Source: a virus. Taken from it: a stretch of 29,709 nucleotides of DNA. The stretch covers positions 1 through 29,709 of IMG/VR virus record IMGVR_UViG_3300037264_001851, one strand, 5' to 3'. The translations under genes were made by a program, and so were the position numbers. Below the pieces are notes generated by a model. The model worked only from the letters and a program-made list of their open reading frames with translations, had not been told where the DNA came from and ran no database searches. How positions within the stretch are numbered: the first letter of the stretch is position 1; the number at the start of each line of letters is the position of its first letter. Positions 7,776 through 15,170 of this stretch are shown one piece after another.

Positions 7776-8291
7776 CTACAACGCCTCGTCAATTCCCTCA
7801 AAGAGCTTCTCTTCAATCGCATCCGCCGCGCTATCGACCGTCGCGTCAAAACCCGGTCCCGCAAATGGGTGCGCCTTCGCCGGATAGGGTCCGCCGTGGC
7901 CGCGTTCGACGAAGAGGCCATAGAAGACCGAATATGCGTCCGACTTCGCGTGCCGGGCGAGAACCGCCGATGCTTCAGCCGCCCTACCCGACTTGGCGCG
8001 CGCTTTGGCAAACGCCCCGGCCGTCGCCCACGCCGATATCAGGATGGCGAACCTGCCCGGCCTGTCGTGCTTCCCATATCTGAGCCTTGTCGACCGGGCA
8101 AGCAGCCCGGTCTTTCGCGGGATCCGCGCCTGGATGGCGGCCAGCATCGGCCCGCCGCCCTCGCGCAAGGCCGCGCGCGCTATCTTCCTTTCCATCGCCT
8201 TGGGCAGGTCAAGGAACCTGTCGGCAATGGCCGTGCCGCCCGTCACCGTCACGGTCATCCTCGTCCCCAACGCCGCCGCCTGTATGCTCAC
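7776..8291 (-). CDS. HK97 gp10-like minor tail protein
   Basis: 171 residues from GTG 8291. An internal ATG at 8258 preceded by GAGG is an alternative start. The layout matches the HK97 gp10 family (tail completion proteins): a helix with FLDLPKAMERKIARAALREGG, then IQARIPRKTGLLARSTRLR, a strand region, and YGLFVERGHGG with AHPFAGPGFDA near the end. In this family the conserved core is P-xxTGxLxxS, then Y(A/G)xxxExG and HPFxxPAxxA, all recognisable here. Its neighbour 8473-8958 has the size of a tail terminator, so the pair fits the neck-to-tail module. Confidence 0.82.
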   Translation of the reverse strand: MSIQAAALGTRMTVTVTGGTAIADRFLDLPKAMERKIARAALREGGGPMLAAIQARIPRKTGLLARSTRLRYGKHDRPGRFAILISAWATAGAFAKARAKSGRAAEASAVLARHAKSDAYSVFYGLFVERGHGGPYPAKAHPFAGPGFDATVDSAADAIEEKLFEGIDEAL

Positions 8292-8472
8292 CGCCTCACC
8301 CTGAACCTTCTTTTATCCACAGATTACACAGATTCTCAGTCGATTTCCGAGCTCACGTCCGATGCCAAACCTGGTCGCCGTGTCGTTCCTCAAGCTTCAG
8401 GCCTCAAGCCTCAGATGGGCCGTGTCTGCATCTGTGTAATCTGTGTAATCTGTGGATAACCCTTTTGGGTCG
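8292..8472. mobile_element. 147-bp MITE-like element with ACACAGATT terminal inverted repeats
   Basis: From 8313 (TTATCCACAG) to 8459 (CTGTGGATAA) the ends are perfect inverted repeats, continuing inward as ATTACACAGATT and its complement. The interior begins with TCGATTTCCGA and ends with CCGTGTCTGCATCTG. The shorter element at 28956-29070 has the same interior landmarks. There is no coding capacity, so it would be non-autonomous if mobile. Confidence 0.65.
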
Positions 8473-8958
8473 TCATACATTCACCGCAAACGTCAAGACC
8501 TGCGCCGCGCAGAAACAGTGCTTCTGTATCAAACTGTCCATCCCGTAGGCCGGCGTCGCCTCCGCCCGGTTCAGCCGCGCCTGGAAGGCTGAGAGCCCCT
8601 CGCAGGAGAGCACCAGTCCCTTCAGGCTGTCCCTGATGAGGTCCCGCAGGAGCATCAGCGCCTCGCACTTCAACTCAGCCGCCGATGATCCGGCCGCGCC
8701 CACGCGCGCATATATCACGGCCATGACCTCGTATTCGCCCTCGAACTGCGTCGGCCCGATCCGTTCCTCCTCATCGGTATGGGGAAAGAATAGAACGAGC
8801 GGCTGATCCCCGTCCTTGAGGCCGGACAGATCCGCGAGCTCCGCGAAGGCGCGGCGGGCCGTAAACGCCGTGGCCCATTCGGATCCGCCGGCGTTGTAGG
8901 CCGCGTTGACCGCGGTCACCACGGCGTCACAGAGGGCGATCAGGTTCGCTTTTGCCAT
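8473..8958 (-). CDS. tail terminator-like protein
   Basis: 161 residues from ATG 8958. A longer frame to 9021 reads through a repeat. The proteins of this slot (lambda gpU/HK97 gp11-like) are of similar length and have an N-terminal helix, a strand such as QPLVLFFP, a middle beta strand region (EYEVMAVIYARVG) and a long helix (ELKCEALMLLRDLIRDSL). That fits here. It lies between the head-completion genes and the gp10-like gene. The Shine-Dalgarno GAGGAA at 8-base spacing comes from the edge of a dispersed repeat. Family assignment is by position and shape. Confidence 0.6.
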   Translation of the reverse strand: MAKANLIALCDAVVTAVNAAYNAGGSEWATAFTARRAFAELADLSGLKDGDQPLVLFFPHTDEEERIGPTQFEGEYEVMAVIYARVGAAGSSAAELKCEALMLLRDLIRDSLKGLVLSCEGLSAFQARLNRAEATPAYGMDSLIQKHCFCAAQVLTFAVNV

Positions 8959-9227
8959 TGCGCGGTTCCTCAGTTCGTAGGGGTCCCGATCCGGATCGGG
9001 AGCGGCCGCCCTGTTCTTCACACCTTCACACTGGAGGACGGACCGCTACGTTCGGCAGCCCTGTTCCTCAGTTTCTCAGTTCGTAGGGGCGGACGGCGTC
9101 CGCCCTGCAGGGTCGGGCCTCTTCCTCAGTTTCGTAGGGGCGCACGGCGTGCGCCCTTCAGTTCCCCAGTCCGTAGGGGTCCCGATCCGGATCGGGAGCA
9201 GGTCGCCCGGGGCTGGCAGCCGCCAGC
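8959..9227. repeat. four GTAG hairpins in one gap
   Basis: GTAG hairpins start at 8977, 9083, 9133 and 9173, separated by CCTCAGTTTCTCAGTT-like spacers. Arms differ between copies: TCCCGATCC/GGATCGGGA (8977 and 9173), GGGCGGAC/GTCCGCCC (9083), GGGCGCAC/GTGCGCCC (9133). A GGCTGGC/GCCAGCC hairpin (9211-9228) touches the TAG stop of the next gene. Confidence 0.88.
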
Positions 9228-9704
9228 CTACCCAAGTCCCAACACTACTGTCAGCTCCTGCACAAGGGTGCCGACGAGGTCGAGATTTTTCTTCGTCCCC
9301 GAGATGTCGCTGCCGGCGTCGTTGGTGAAGATGAGCGCGTAGGCGCCCGGCGTCAGTATCAGGCTGAAGGCCGCGCCGAACCCGTCATAGCCGTTCGCCG
9401 CGCCCTCGGCTATCGCGATCTGATTGGCGTTCGTCGACGGGTTCTCGAAGTACGCCCACTTCACGCGGAGCCCCGTGCCGTTGACCGCCAGTCCGTTGAC
9501 GCCCGTCAACGCCGTCAGGTCCATCGTCGCGGCACCCGCCGCGAGGGCCTGCGTCACGACGGCGGCGGATGTAACCCCGGTCGTGACCGATACGGTCTTG
9601 TTCGCGCCGAACTGGACGGACTTGTCAACGAACAGATCCGCCTCCGACGCGATGTCCTGAGTGATGAGCAGTTTTGCAATTGCGCTTAGTGCCGTGATCG
9701 CCAT
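9228..9704 (-). CDS. head or tail structural protein of unknown family
   Basis: 158 residues from ATG 9704 with AAAGGA at 9-base spacing. It is rich in A, T, V and G, with a lysine-poor beta-like body (VSVTTGVTSAAVV, GTGLRVKWAYFENP, FSLILTPGAYALIFTNDAG). No signal peptide or catalytic motif is seen. The place between a head-completion gene and the tail terminator-like gene suggests a virion component. Composition resembles small beta-sandwich decoration or tail-tube-like proteins, but I do not recognise a family. Confidence 0.65.
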   Translation of the reverse strand: MAITALSAIAKLLITQDIASEADLFVDKSVQFGANKTVSVTTGVTSAAVVTQALAAGAATMDLTALTGVNGLAVNGTGLRVKWAYFENPSTNANQIAIAEGAANGYDGFGAAFSLILTPGAYALIFTNDAGSDISGTKKNLDLVGTLVQELTVVLGLG

Positions 9705-9792
9705 CGTTGTGATCCTTTCTTCTGTTCGTTGCGTCGTGGCGTCGTGAGTGAGCGCCGCGCGAACGGGCGAGAGATCGCCTTTGACTCGTCTT
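9705..9792. repeat. GGGCGAGAGA element, shortened
   Basis: At 9731-9780 the order is CGTCGTGGCGTCGTGAGTG, a GCGCCGCGCG core, then AACGGGCGAGAGATCGCC. The central CCGG-bearing stem present in other copies is missing. Confidence 0.7.
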
Positions 9793-10146
9793 CTATGCTC
9801 CCGTTTCTTTCGTATGAATCCTGAGACTCATAGAGAACCCATCCGTCCAGCGCCAGCAGTTCTCCGTCCCGAGGTTCATCACCTCGAATGTCCTCGCCCC
9901 GGAGATTATCTGGTCGCCCGCTACCGGCACGCCCAGCCCCGCGAGGTCCGCCGCGGTGACTATCCAGTCCTGCATTTCGGCTGCGACCCTCACTCCCTGT
10001 TCGTCGCCCGACTCGTATTCCGTCCGAGCCGCCGTCGCCGTGATCGACAGCGACGTGCCCCCGCGCGTGTAGGTCACGGCCGAGGCCATGTGGGCCTTGC
10101 GCTGGGCGTCGAGCCAGGCGACACCGGTTGCAAGTTGATCCGTCAC
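9793..10146 (-). CDS. head completion (head-tail joining) protein
   Basis: 117 residues from GTG 10146, with GGAGAGG about 8 bases upstream. It matches a recurrent phage family found after the capsid genes in lambda-portal phages: TGVAWLDAQRKAHMASAVTY at the N-terminus, a strand-rich middle with DWIVTAADL and GDQI, and a C-terminus reading WRWTDGFSMSLRIHTKETG. The family is generally unannotated, but its length and position fit the lambda FII slot at the head-tail joint. The family call is from memory of the pattern. Confidence 0.65.
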   Translation of the reverse strand: MTDQLATGVAWLDAQRKAHMASAVTYTRGGTSLSITATAARTEYESGDEQGVRVAAEMQDWIVTAADLAGLGVPVAGDQIISGARTFEVMNLGTENCWRWTDGFSMSLRIHTKETGA

Positions 10147-10394
10147 AGGCCATACCTCTCCGGCTGGCTACTGCCAGCCCCGCGTAGGGGCGCACGGCGT
10201 GCGCCCTCTTTGGTCGGCCTGATGCGTTTGGCCATTGCCCCGACTCGCGCCGGGGCACCACCTTAGCCAATCCGCATTCGGCCGGCGCCGGCAGTAGCCG
10301 GCGGAGGTCGGGCCGCGTGTTTGGTCACTCATCCGACAGTCGCCGGATGAGTAGCGAGACCAATCCACGCTTGCCCGGGCCCTTCCTGCCCGAA
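10147..10394. repeat. GTAG hairpin and two full TTTGGCC palindromes
   Basis: A GCTGGC/GCCAGC hairpin (about 10163-10178) leads into a GTAG hairpin (10184-10206). Palindromes follow at 10212-10290 (outer ATGCG/CGCAT, inner TGCCCC/GGGGCA) and 10306-10380 (outer GCGTG/CACGC, TTTGGTC paired with GACCAAT, inner ACTCATCCG/CGGATGAGT). The TTTGGTC/GACCAAT change is compensated on both arms. Confidence 0.88.
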
Positions 10395-11063
10395 CTAACT
10401 GGGCAGTAAGGGTACGCTATACCAGTCCGTCGCGTCGTAGGCGACGAACATCGCTATCGTCGAGGCCGCCATTGCCAACTGCCCGGTCGTGGCGGTCCCG
10501 CCGTTGATCTTGTCTCCCGTCGCCGGGAAGACGTTGAGCACGGCAGCGACTGAGTTCTTGATGACGCAGACCGCGCCCGCAACCGCCGTCGGCAGGGTCA
10601 CGGCCTTCGTAGCATCGGCGCCGGTGACCTTGCTGAACCCGATGGCTACCGGGCTGGCGCCCGAAGCCGCACCCGACGCGGCGACGAGCGCCGATGGCAT
10701 CGAGCCCCATCCGATGGCGCCCGAGGCATTCGCGGCCCCGGCCAGCGTGACCCTGACCGTGGTCCCGGTCGTGGCCGTCGACACGACCTTGCCGAGGTAT
10801 TCGTTGGAGCCTATGGTCGACGTCGCCACCTTCGCGGCGTCATCCCAGTAGGCGATTGCGCCCGCGGTGAGCCAGATATCCCCGGCCACCTTGGTGAAGT
10901 CGGCTACGCCCGTCACCTGGAGCGCGCCCTTGACTCCGGCCGCGATAGGCTCCGGCGCGACGCCGATTAAAGTGCCCTGCAGGATGACGTCGCCTGCGGC
11001 CACGGCCGCTACCGGCGTGTAGTCGATCATCACTCCGTCTTTTACCAAAAGCGCCTGTGTCAT
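10395..11063 (-). CDS. DUF2190-type capsid decoration protein, copy 3
   Basis: 222 residues from ATG 11063 with GGAGGA at 6-base spacing. The N-terminal half carries the DUF2190 pattern: DGVMIDYTPVAAVAAGDVI, LIGVAPEPIAAGVKG, VTGVADFTKVAG, IAYWDDAAKVAT and NEYLGKVVS. This family forms small beta-barrel caps on HK97-type capsids. The C-terminal half (about residues 120-222) adds a repeated-fold segment with CVIKNS, LNVFPATGDKINGG and MFVAYDATDWYSV. It is the last of three tandem paralogues. Its TAG stop lies in the loop of a CTGCCC/GGGCAG hairpin (10386-10406). Confidence 0.85.
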   Translation of the reverse strand: MTQALLVKDGVMIDYTPVAAVAAGDVILQGTLIGVAPEPIAAGVKGALQVTGVADFTKVAGDIWLTAGAIAYWDDAAKVATSTIGSNEYLGKVVSTATTGTTVRVTLAGAANASGAIGWGSMPSALVAASGAASGASPVAIGFSKVTGADATKAVTLPTAVAGAVCVIKNSVAAVLNVFPATGDKINGGTATTGQLAMAASTIAMFVAYDATDWYSVPLLPS

Positions 11064-11279
11064 ATCAAATCCTCCGTCTGCCGGCTACCGCCGGCCCCGC
11101 GCGAATGCGGATTGGCCAAGCTTATGCCGCCTTTGGGGCGACATGGCCAAACGCATCAGCGCGTCAACCTGTTCGTTTTTCAAAGCCGACCTCTGTCGGC
11201 GCCGTTTCATCTTTTGTCGGCCTGGTGCGTTTACCCGAGACGGGTAATCCGCACGCGGCCGGGTTGCGAGCTAACGCAG
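11064..11279. repeat. TTTGGCC palindrome and short TTTACCC variant
   Basis: A GCCGGC/GCCGGC-type hairpin lies near 11080-11096. A palindrome in reverse orientation follows (11098-11170) with inner arms pairing by one G-T wobble. A short variant (11215-11262) has TTTACCCGAGACGGGTAAT in place of the long core. Confidence 0.85.
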
Positions 11280-11291
11280 TTAGCTCGCAAC
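11263..11291 (-). terminator. 13-bp perfect inverted repeat containing a stop codon
   Basis: Arms 11263-11275 and 11279-11291 (GTTGCGAGCTAAC and its complement) have a 3-base loop. The TAA stop of the second decoration gene is inside the 5' arm. The equivalent repeat at 12154-12182 differs in two outer positions, and both are compensated in the opposite arm. Confidence 0.75.
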
Positions 11292-11945
11292 TAAGCCCAC
11301 CGAATACCAGTCGGTGCCGTCGTAGGCGACGAACATGACCGACGTCTGCGCGGCCAGGGCCAGAAACCCCGTCGTGTGGGTCTGGCCGTTGATCTTGTCC
11401 GCCGATGCGGGGAAGACATTGAGGATCGCCGCGGCCGAGTTTTTCACGATGCAGACGAGACCAGCCGCGGCCGCCGGCAGAGTGACCGCCTTCGTGTTGT
11501 CCGCGGCGGTGACCTTGGTGAATCCCACCGCTATCGGACTGTCGCCCGATCCGGTGCCCGAGGCGACGACCGTCGCCGAGTCGATCTTGGTCCACCCGAT
11601 GGCGCCGGCGGCGTTGGCTACGCCGGCCATGTCTATCCGCACCGTGGTCTCGGATGTCGTCCCGGTGACCACCTTGCCGAGAAAGACGTTGCCCGCGGCC
11701 GTCGTGGTGGCGATGCTCAGGCTCTCGTTCCAATAGGCGCGAACGCCAACGGCCATCGTGTCGCCGGTGAGCTTGGTGAAGTCCGCGACGCCCTCCACGA
11801 TAAGCGCGCCCTTCTCGCCGGCCGCGATAGGCGCCGGCGCGATGCCGATGACCGCTCCCTGCACGACGACGTCGCCGGCGGCCACAGCGCCCAGCGGCGC
11901 GTAGTCGAGGACCTTCCCGTCGCCTCGAAGTATTGCTTGCGTCAT
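11280..11945 (-). CDS. DUF2190-type capsid decoration protein, copy 2
   Basis: 221 residues from ATG 11945, with GGAGGAA 6 bases upstream. The longer frame to 11987 reads through a repeat. It has the same two-part layout as its neighbours: DGKVLDYAPLGAVAAGDVV, VIGIAPAPIAAGEKG, VEGVADFTKLTG, VFLGKVVTG, then CIVKNSAAAILNVFPASADK and MFVAYDGTDWYSVGLVAS. Among the three copies it is the most diverged in the first part, with a YWNESLS stretch where the others have YWDDAAK. It could occupy a different capsid site. Confidence 0.85.
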   Translation of the reverse strand: MTQAILRGDGKVLDYAPLGAVAAGDVVVQGAVIGIAPAPIAAGEKGALIVEGVADFTKLTGDTMAVGVRAYWNESLSIATTTAAGNVFLGKVVTGTTSETTVRIDMAGVANAAGAIGWTKIDSATVVASGTGSGDSPIAVGFTKVTAADNTKAVTLPAAAAGLVCIVKNSAAAILNVFPASADKINGQTHTTGFLALAAQTSVMFVAYDGTDWYSVGLVAS

Positions 11946-12170
11946 GTTTGGTTCCTCCATCTGCCGGCTACCGCCGGCACCGGACAAGCGCGGATAGGCC
12001 TCGATATCAGCCTGGCGTAGGTCAGGCTGATGGCCTAACGCGCGGTCCGTCCACTTGTTTGTTTTTCAAAGGCGGCTATCGCCGCCAGGTCCAACTTCTT
12101 TCAAGGTCGGCCTGGTGCGTTTACCCGAGGCGGGTAATCCGCACTCGGCCGATATCGCGAGCTAACACAG
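11946..12170. repeat. TTTGGCC palindrome in reverse orientation and short variant
   Basis: Hairpin GCCGGC-TACC-GCCGGC sits near 11963-11978. The palindrome at 11978-12053 has TAGGCC paired with GGCCTA and inner arms ATCAGCCTG/CAGGCTGAT. It is followed by the flank AACAAACAAGT, shared with 18598-18610. A short variant with TTTACCCGAGGCGGGTAAT is at 12108-12153. Confidence 0.85.
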
Positions 12171-12182
12171 TTAGCTCGCGAT
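12154..12182 (-). terminator. 13-bp perfect inverted repeat containing a stop codon
   Basis: Arms 12154-12166 and 12170-12182 (ATCGCGAGCTAAC and its complement) have an ACA/TGT loop. The TAA stop of the first decoration gene lies within one arm. Confidence 0.75.
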
Positions 12183-12839
12183 TAGGCTCACCGAATACCA
12201 CTCCGTGAAATCGAAGGCGACGAACATCGCCGCCGTGTAGTCCGCCATCAGGAGATAGCTCGTGGTGACGACCCCGCCGTTCATGCTGTCGCCGGTGGCC
12301 GGGAATACCTTGAGGTCCGCCGCCGCGTTGTTCTTGATGATGCAGGTGCGGCCCGGGGCCGCGGGCGGCAGCGTTACCGCCTTGACGTCATTGGCCGCCG
12401 TCGCCAGCGTGAACCCGAGGGCTACCGGGCTGGCGCCCGACGCCGTGCCAGAGGCGGCGACCGTCGCCGACGGGACCACGCCCGCGGTGACCACCGCGTT
12501 GACGACGGCCATGCTCCCCATCAGCACCTTGACGAGCACCTCAGTCGTCGTCCCGATGACGACCTTGCCCAAGTACTTGTTCGAGGCGGCCGTGGATGTC
12601 GCCACCTTCGCGGCATCGTCCCAATAGGCGATGGCCCCTACCGTCAGGCCGTTGTCGCCTGTGCCCTTGACGAACTCGGCGACCCCCGTCACCTGGAGCG
12701 AGCCCTTGACTCCGGCCGCGATAGGCTCCGGCGCGACGCCGATCATGAAACCCTGCAGGACGACGTCGCCGGCCGCTACGGCCGCCGAGGGCGTGTAGTC
12801 GATGCACCAACCGTCGCCTTTCACAAACGCCATTGCCAT
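12171..12839 (-). CDS. DUF2190-type capsid decoration protein, copy 1
   Basis: 222 residues from ATG 12839, with GGAGGA at 6-base spacing. A second ATG two codons on is possible. It shares with copies 2 and 3 the N-terminal decoration domain (YTPSAAVAAGDVVLQG, MIGVAPEPIAAGVKG, VTGVAEFVKGTG, KYLGKVVIG) and the C-terminal half (CIIKNNAAADLKVFPATGD, AMFVAFDFTEWYSVSLIAS). It is closer to copy 3 than to copy 2 in the first 90 residues. It directly follows the capsid gene, the usual position of a decoration gene. Confidence 0.85.
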   Translation of the reverse strand: MAMAFVKGDGWCIDYTPSAAVAAGDVVLQGFMIGVAPEPIAAGVKGSLQVTGVAEFVKGTGDNGLTVGAIAYWDDAAKVATSTAASNKYLGKVVIGTTTEVLVKVLMGSMAVVNAVVTAGVVPSATVAASGTASGASPVALGFTLATAANDVKAVTLPPAAPGRTCIIKNNAAADLKVFPATGDSMNGGVVTTSYLLMADYTAAMFVAFDFTEWYSVSLIAS

Positions 12840-13102
12840 AGTGGTTCCTCCGTAAAGATTACTGCTTCAGTAAACGCTTCTCGACCGCAGAGACGCGGAG
12901 TCGTCGTTTGGCTTCGAGCGTCTCGTTCTCTTTTGTTGCCTTCTCTGCGCACTCTGCGTCTCTAAGGCCAGCCTCTGGCCTGGGCGGTTAACCTCTTCTG
13001 TTTTCCTTTTCTTCCTTCTCGGACCGCGCGTTTGGCCTGCCATCCGCCTCACGACGGATGGCAGGCGTAGCCAATCCGCGCTTGTCCTAAGCGGCGTAGC
13101 CG
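12840..13102. repeat. GCAGAGACGCGGAG-type repeat and TTTGGCC palindrome
   Basis: At 12882-12990 an element related to the compound units contains ACTCTGCGTCTCTAAGG, an AGGCCAG/CTGGCCT hairpin and GGGCGGTTAACC. A palindrome follows at 13018-13090 with outer GCGCG/CGCGC and 9-bp inner arms TGCCATCCG/CGGATGGCA. An AGCGGC/GCCGCT hairpin (13090-13104) overlaps the capsid gene's stop. Confidence 0.85.
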
Positions 13103-15151
13103 CTAAGCATCACAGCTTACCGCGCCGCGGTAATCGACCTGGGCGACCCCGAAGTCGAAATAGCAGCGGATCTGCCAGCCGAGCATCGAGAACACGGCGT
13201 CGGCCGTCTCGACCGTCGGCTGCCTGCGGCCCTGCAGGAATGCGACCTGGACGGCGGGCAGGACGTTGGGGTCGGCGAGCATGTACCAGCCGGTCGCCGA
13301 GTAGCCGGTCATGGCCGAGAGCGCCATGTACGGCGAACTCACGACCTCGAAACGCCCCTTGTAGGGGTTGGCCGTGCCCTGTCCCGTGCTCGCTGACGTC
13401 ACGAGCTGGATGAACTCGGACACGTAGAGCGCGCGCGCCGTCGGCAGGAGCCCCGGCGGGACGAGGAGGTACTTCGGCATCGCGTACACCGGATCCCCGT
13501 CGCCGTCGACCATCTGGAGGAGACAGGCCTCGGCGGTGCCGAGCGTGGTGACCGAGAGCGCGCTCGACGTGAGCTTGTTCCCGCGGCCCGAGGTGTAGAA
13601 GACGTCGGACGCCTCCATCACCTTCCCGTAGAGGGCCTTCTCGACGGCGACTCTGGCCTTGCGCCCCTGCATGGCGTAGAGCTGCTGGAGCGCGTTCATG
13701 TCGTCGTTGATGATGGCCTGGCGGGTCAGCGTGAGCATGACGCCGCGGGTGGCCAACTTGTTCGTCGCCGTCGATTCGACGAGCTTGCCGGACTTGATCT
13801 CGCCCGTCGCCCCCACCTCTTCGAACCCGCCCGTCTGGTCGAGCTGATAGTTCGTGTAGGTGAGGAAGTTGTTGAAGTCCGCCTGCTGCGCGATCTTGTC
13901 GTAAGTGGCCTCGACCGCGGTGAAGGAATTGAGGAGCAGTTTGTTGCCTACCGTGCCGAGGATGCCCGGCAGGTCGACGGTCGACCATCCGGCCTTGAGT
14001 TGCTGGCCGACGACGGCTCGCCAGAGGTCCTCGCCGCCGTGCGGGGCGTGGACGCCCTCGGCCAAGAGGGCCGCGGCGAACATCGCGTGGAGCCCCATGT
14101 TCCGGCGTTTGTAGGCCGCCTGGGCGACGTCCGGCCCGAAATCGAGGTCCTTGGCGATGACCTCGTCCTTGACGTTGCAGGCCATGAGCATCGCCGCCGC
14201 CAGCACCTGGTCGGTCGGCTGGCTCCTGCGGTTCATGACCTCCGGCGCGCGCGCCCGCACGCGAAGGAGCGCGAGCTCGGTGTCGCGGATGGCCCAGTTG
14301 CCGGCGATGGCCTTCTCACCGACCGCCTTGATCTCCGGCAGGTTGGCGCCCGGGACCGTGGCGTACTTCGCGACGAGCTCGCGGATGCCGACGGTCCGAA
14401 GCTGCTCGGCCTCCGCCTGTGCGATGATCTCGTCGACCGAACCGGCTGTCGGAGGCTCAGGAGTCTCCTTCGTCCTCTTCTCGCTGTCGGCGGCCTTCTG
14501 CTCCGCGTCGTACTTGGCCTGGAGCATCGACTTTTGCTCCGGGCTCAAGGTCGCGGGGTCGAACCCGAGTCCTTTTACCCATGCTTCGAAATTCATGTCC
14601 ATATCTCCTTTGCTTGAGGTGGCGGCCCGGGCCGCGATCTTTGCCGATGCGGTCTCATCCGCGCCGACGCCGACAAATGAAACTTCGCCGAGCCGTCCGG
14701 CCCGGACTATCCCGATGGGCCCCTGAAAGGCGTGCCCGTTAACTCGTACCTTCCCCGCGGCCTCGACCCACTCGATGCGTTCGACCGTAACTCCGACGGA
14801 GGCGGGCCAGACGAAACCGTTTCTGGCGTGCATCACTACCTGGCAGGCCGGGTCGTTTTTGTCCTCGAGGTCGCCGGTGACCGTGCCGGTCACTGTGATA
14901 TTCGATCCGGTAATCGTCGCCTCGCCCTGGCCGACGATCTTTGCCGGGTCGTGGTCCTTCAGGATCGTGACCTTGCCCGCCCTGAGTCCCGCGAGATCGA
15001 CGACCATCGGCCGCATGAACCCGCCGACTCTGAGGAGCCCGCCGTTGTAGGCGTCTATCGTGAAGGTCGGCCGCTTCGCCGGTTCGCCCGCCGCGGCCTC
15101 GATGACGGATACGGCCGCTGACGCGGAGAGGATGAATTCGCTTGGCGGCAT
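13103..15151 (-). CDS. prohead protease / major capsid protein fusion
   Basis: 682 residues from ATG 15151, 19 bases after the portal stop. Residues 30-172 look like a capsid maturation protease: His67 in ILKDHDP, Ser118 in WPASVGV and a third element LGEVSFVGVGAD near 155-164, the H/S layout of prohead proteases. Residues 186-290 are charged and helical (scaffold-like delta region), with KYDAEQKAADSEKR. From about 300 to the end is a capsid domain of the Mu gpT-like kind seen in known protease-capsid fusions, with LYAMQGRKARVAVEKALYGK and YKGRFEVVSSPYM. The start has a poor ribosome site, whereas an internal ATG at 14596 has a strong one. Confidence 0.88.
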   Translation of the reverse strand: MPPSEFILSASAAVSVIEAAAGEPAKRPTFTIDAYNGGLLRVGGFMRPMVVDLAGLRAGKVTILKDHDPAKIVGQGEATITGSNITVTGTVTGDLEDKNDPACQVVMHARNGFVWPASVGVTVERIEWVEAAGKVRVNGHAFQGPIGIVRAGRLGEVSFVGVGADETASAKIAARAATSSKGDMDMNFEAWVKGLGFDPATLSPEQKSMLQAKYDAEQKAADSEKRTKETPEPPTAGSVDEIIAQAEAEQLRTVGIRELVAKYATVPGANLPEIKAVGEKAIAGNWAIRDTELALLRVRARAPEVMNRRSQPTDQVLAAAMLMACNVKDEVIAKDLDFGPDVAQAAYKRRNMGLHAMFAAALLAEGVHAPHGGEDLWRAVVGQQLKAGWSTVDLPGILGTVGNKLLLNSFTAVEATYDKIAQQADFNNFLTYTNYQLDQTGGFEEVGATGEIKSGKLVESTATNKLATRGVMLTLTRQAIINDDMNALQQLYAMQGRKARVAVEKALYGKVMEASDVFYTSGRGNKLTSSALSVTTLGTAEACLLQMVDGDGDPVYAMPKYLLVPPGLLPTARALYVSEFIQLVTSASTGQGTANPYKGRFEVVSSPYMALSAMTGYSATGWYMLADPNVLPAVQVAFLQGRRQPTVETADAVFSMLGWQIRCYFDFGVAQVDYRGAVSCDA
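14594..14609 (-). promoter_or_regulatory. strong internal ribosome site for capsid-only product
   Basis: Within the fusion gene the minus strand reads AAGGAG followed 8 bases later by ATG 14596 (an ATG 2 bases after the motif is too close). Translation from here would give a 497-residue protein beginning MNFEAWVKG, lacking the protease but with the whole helical and capsid parts. This is better than the ribosome site of the long form. Confidence 0.7.
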
Positions 15152-15170
15152 CGCGGCGGCGTTCAGTGTT

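Noticed and set aside
14000-14617. 205-codon plus-strand frame within the capsid gene
   Set aside because: Antisense to the capsid domain, no ribosome site, no motif.
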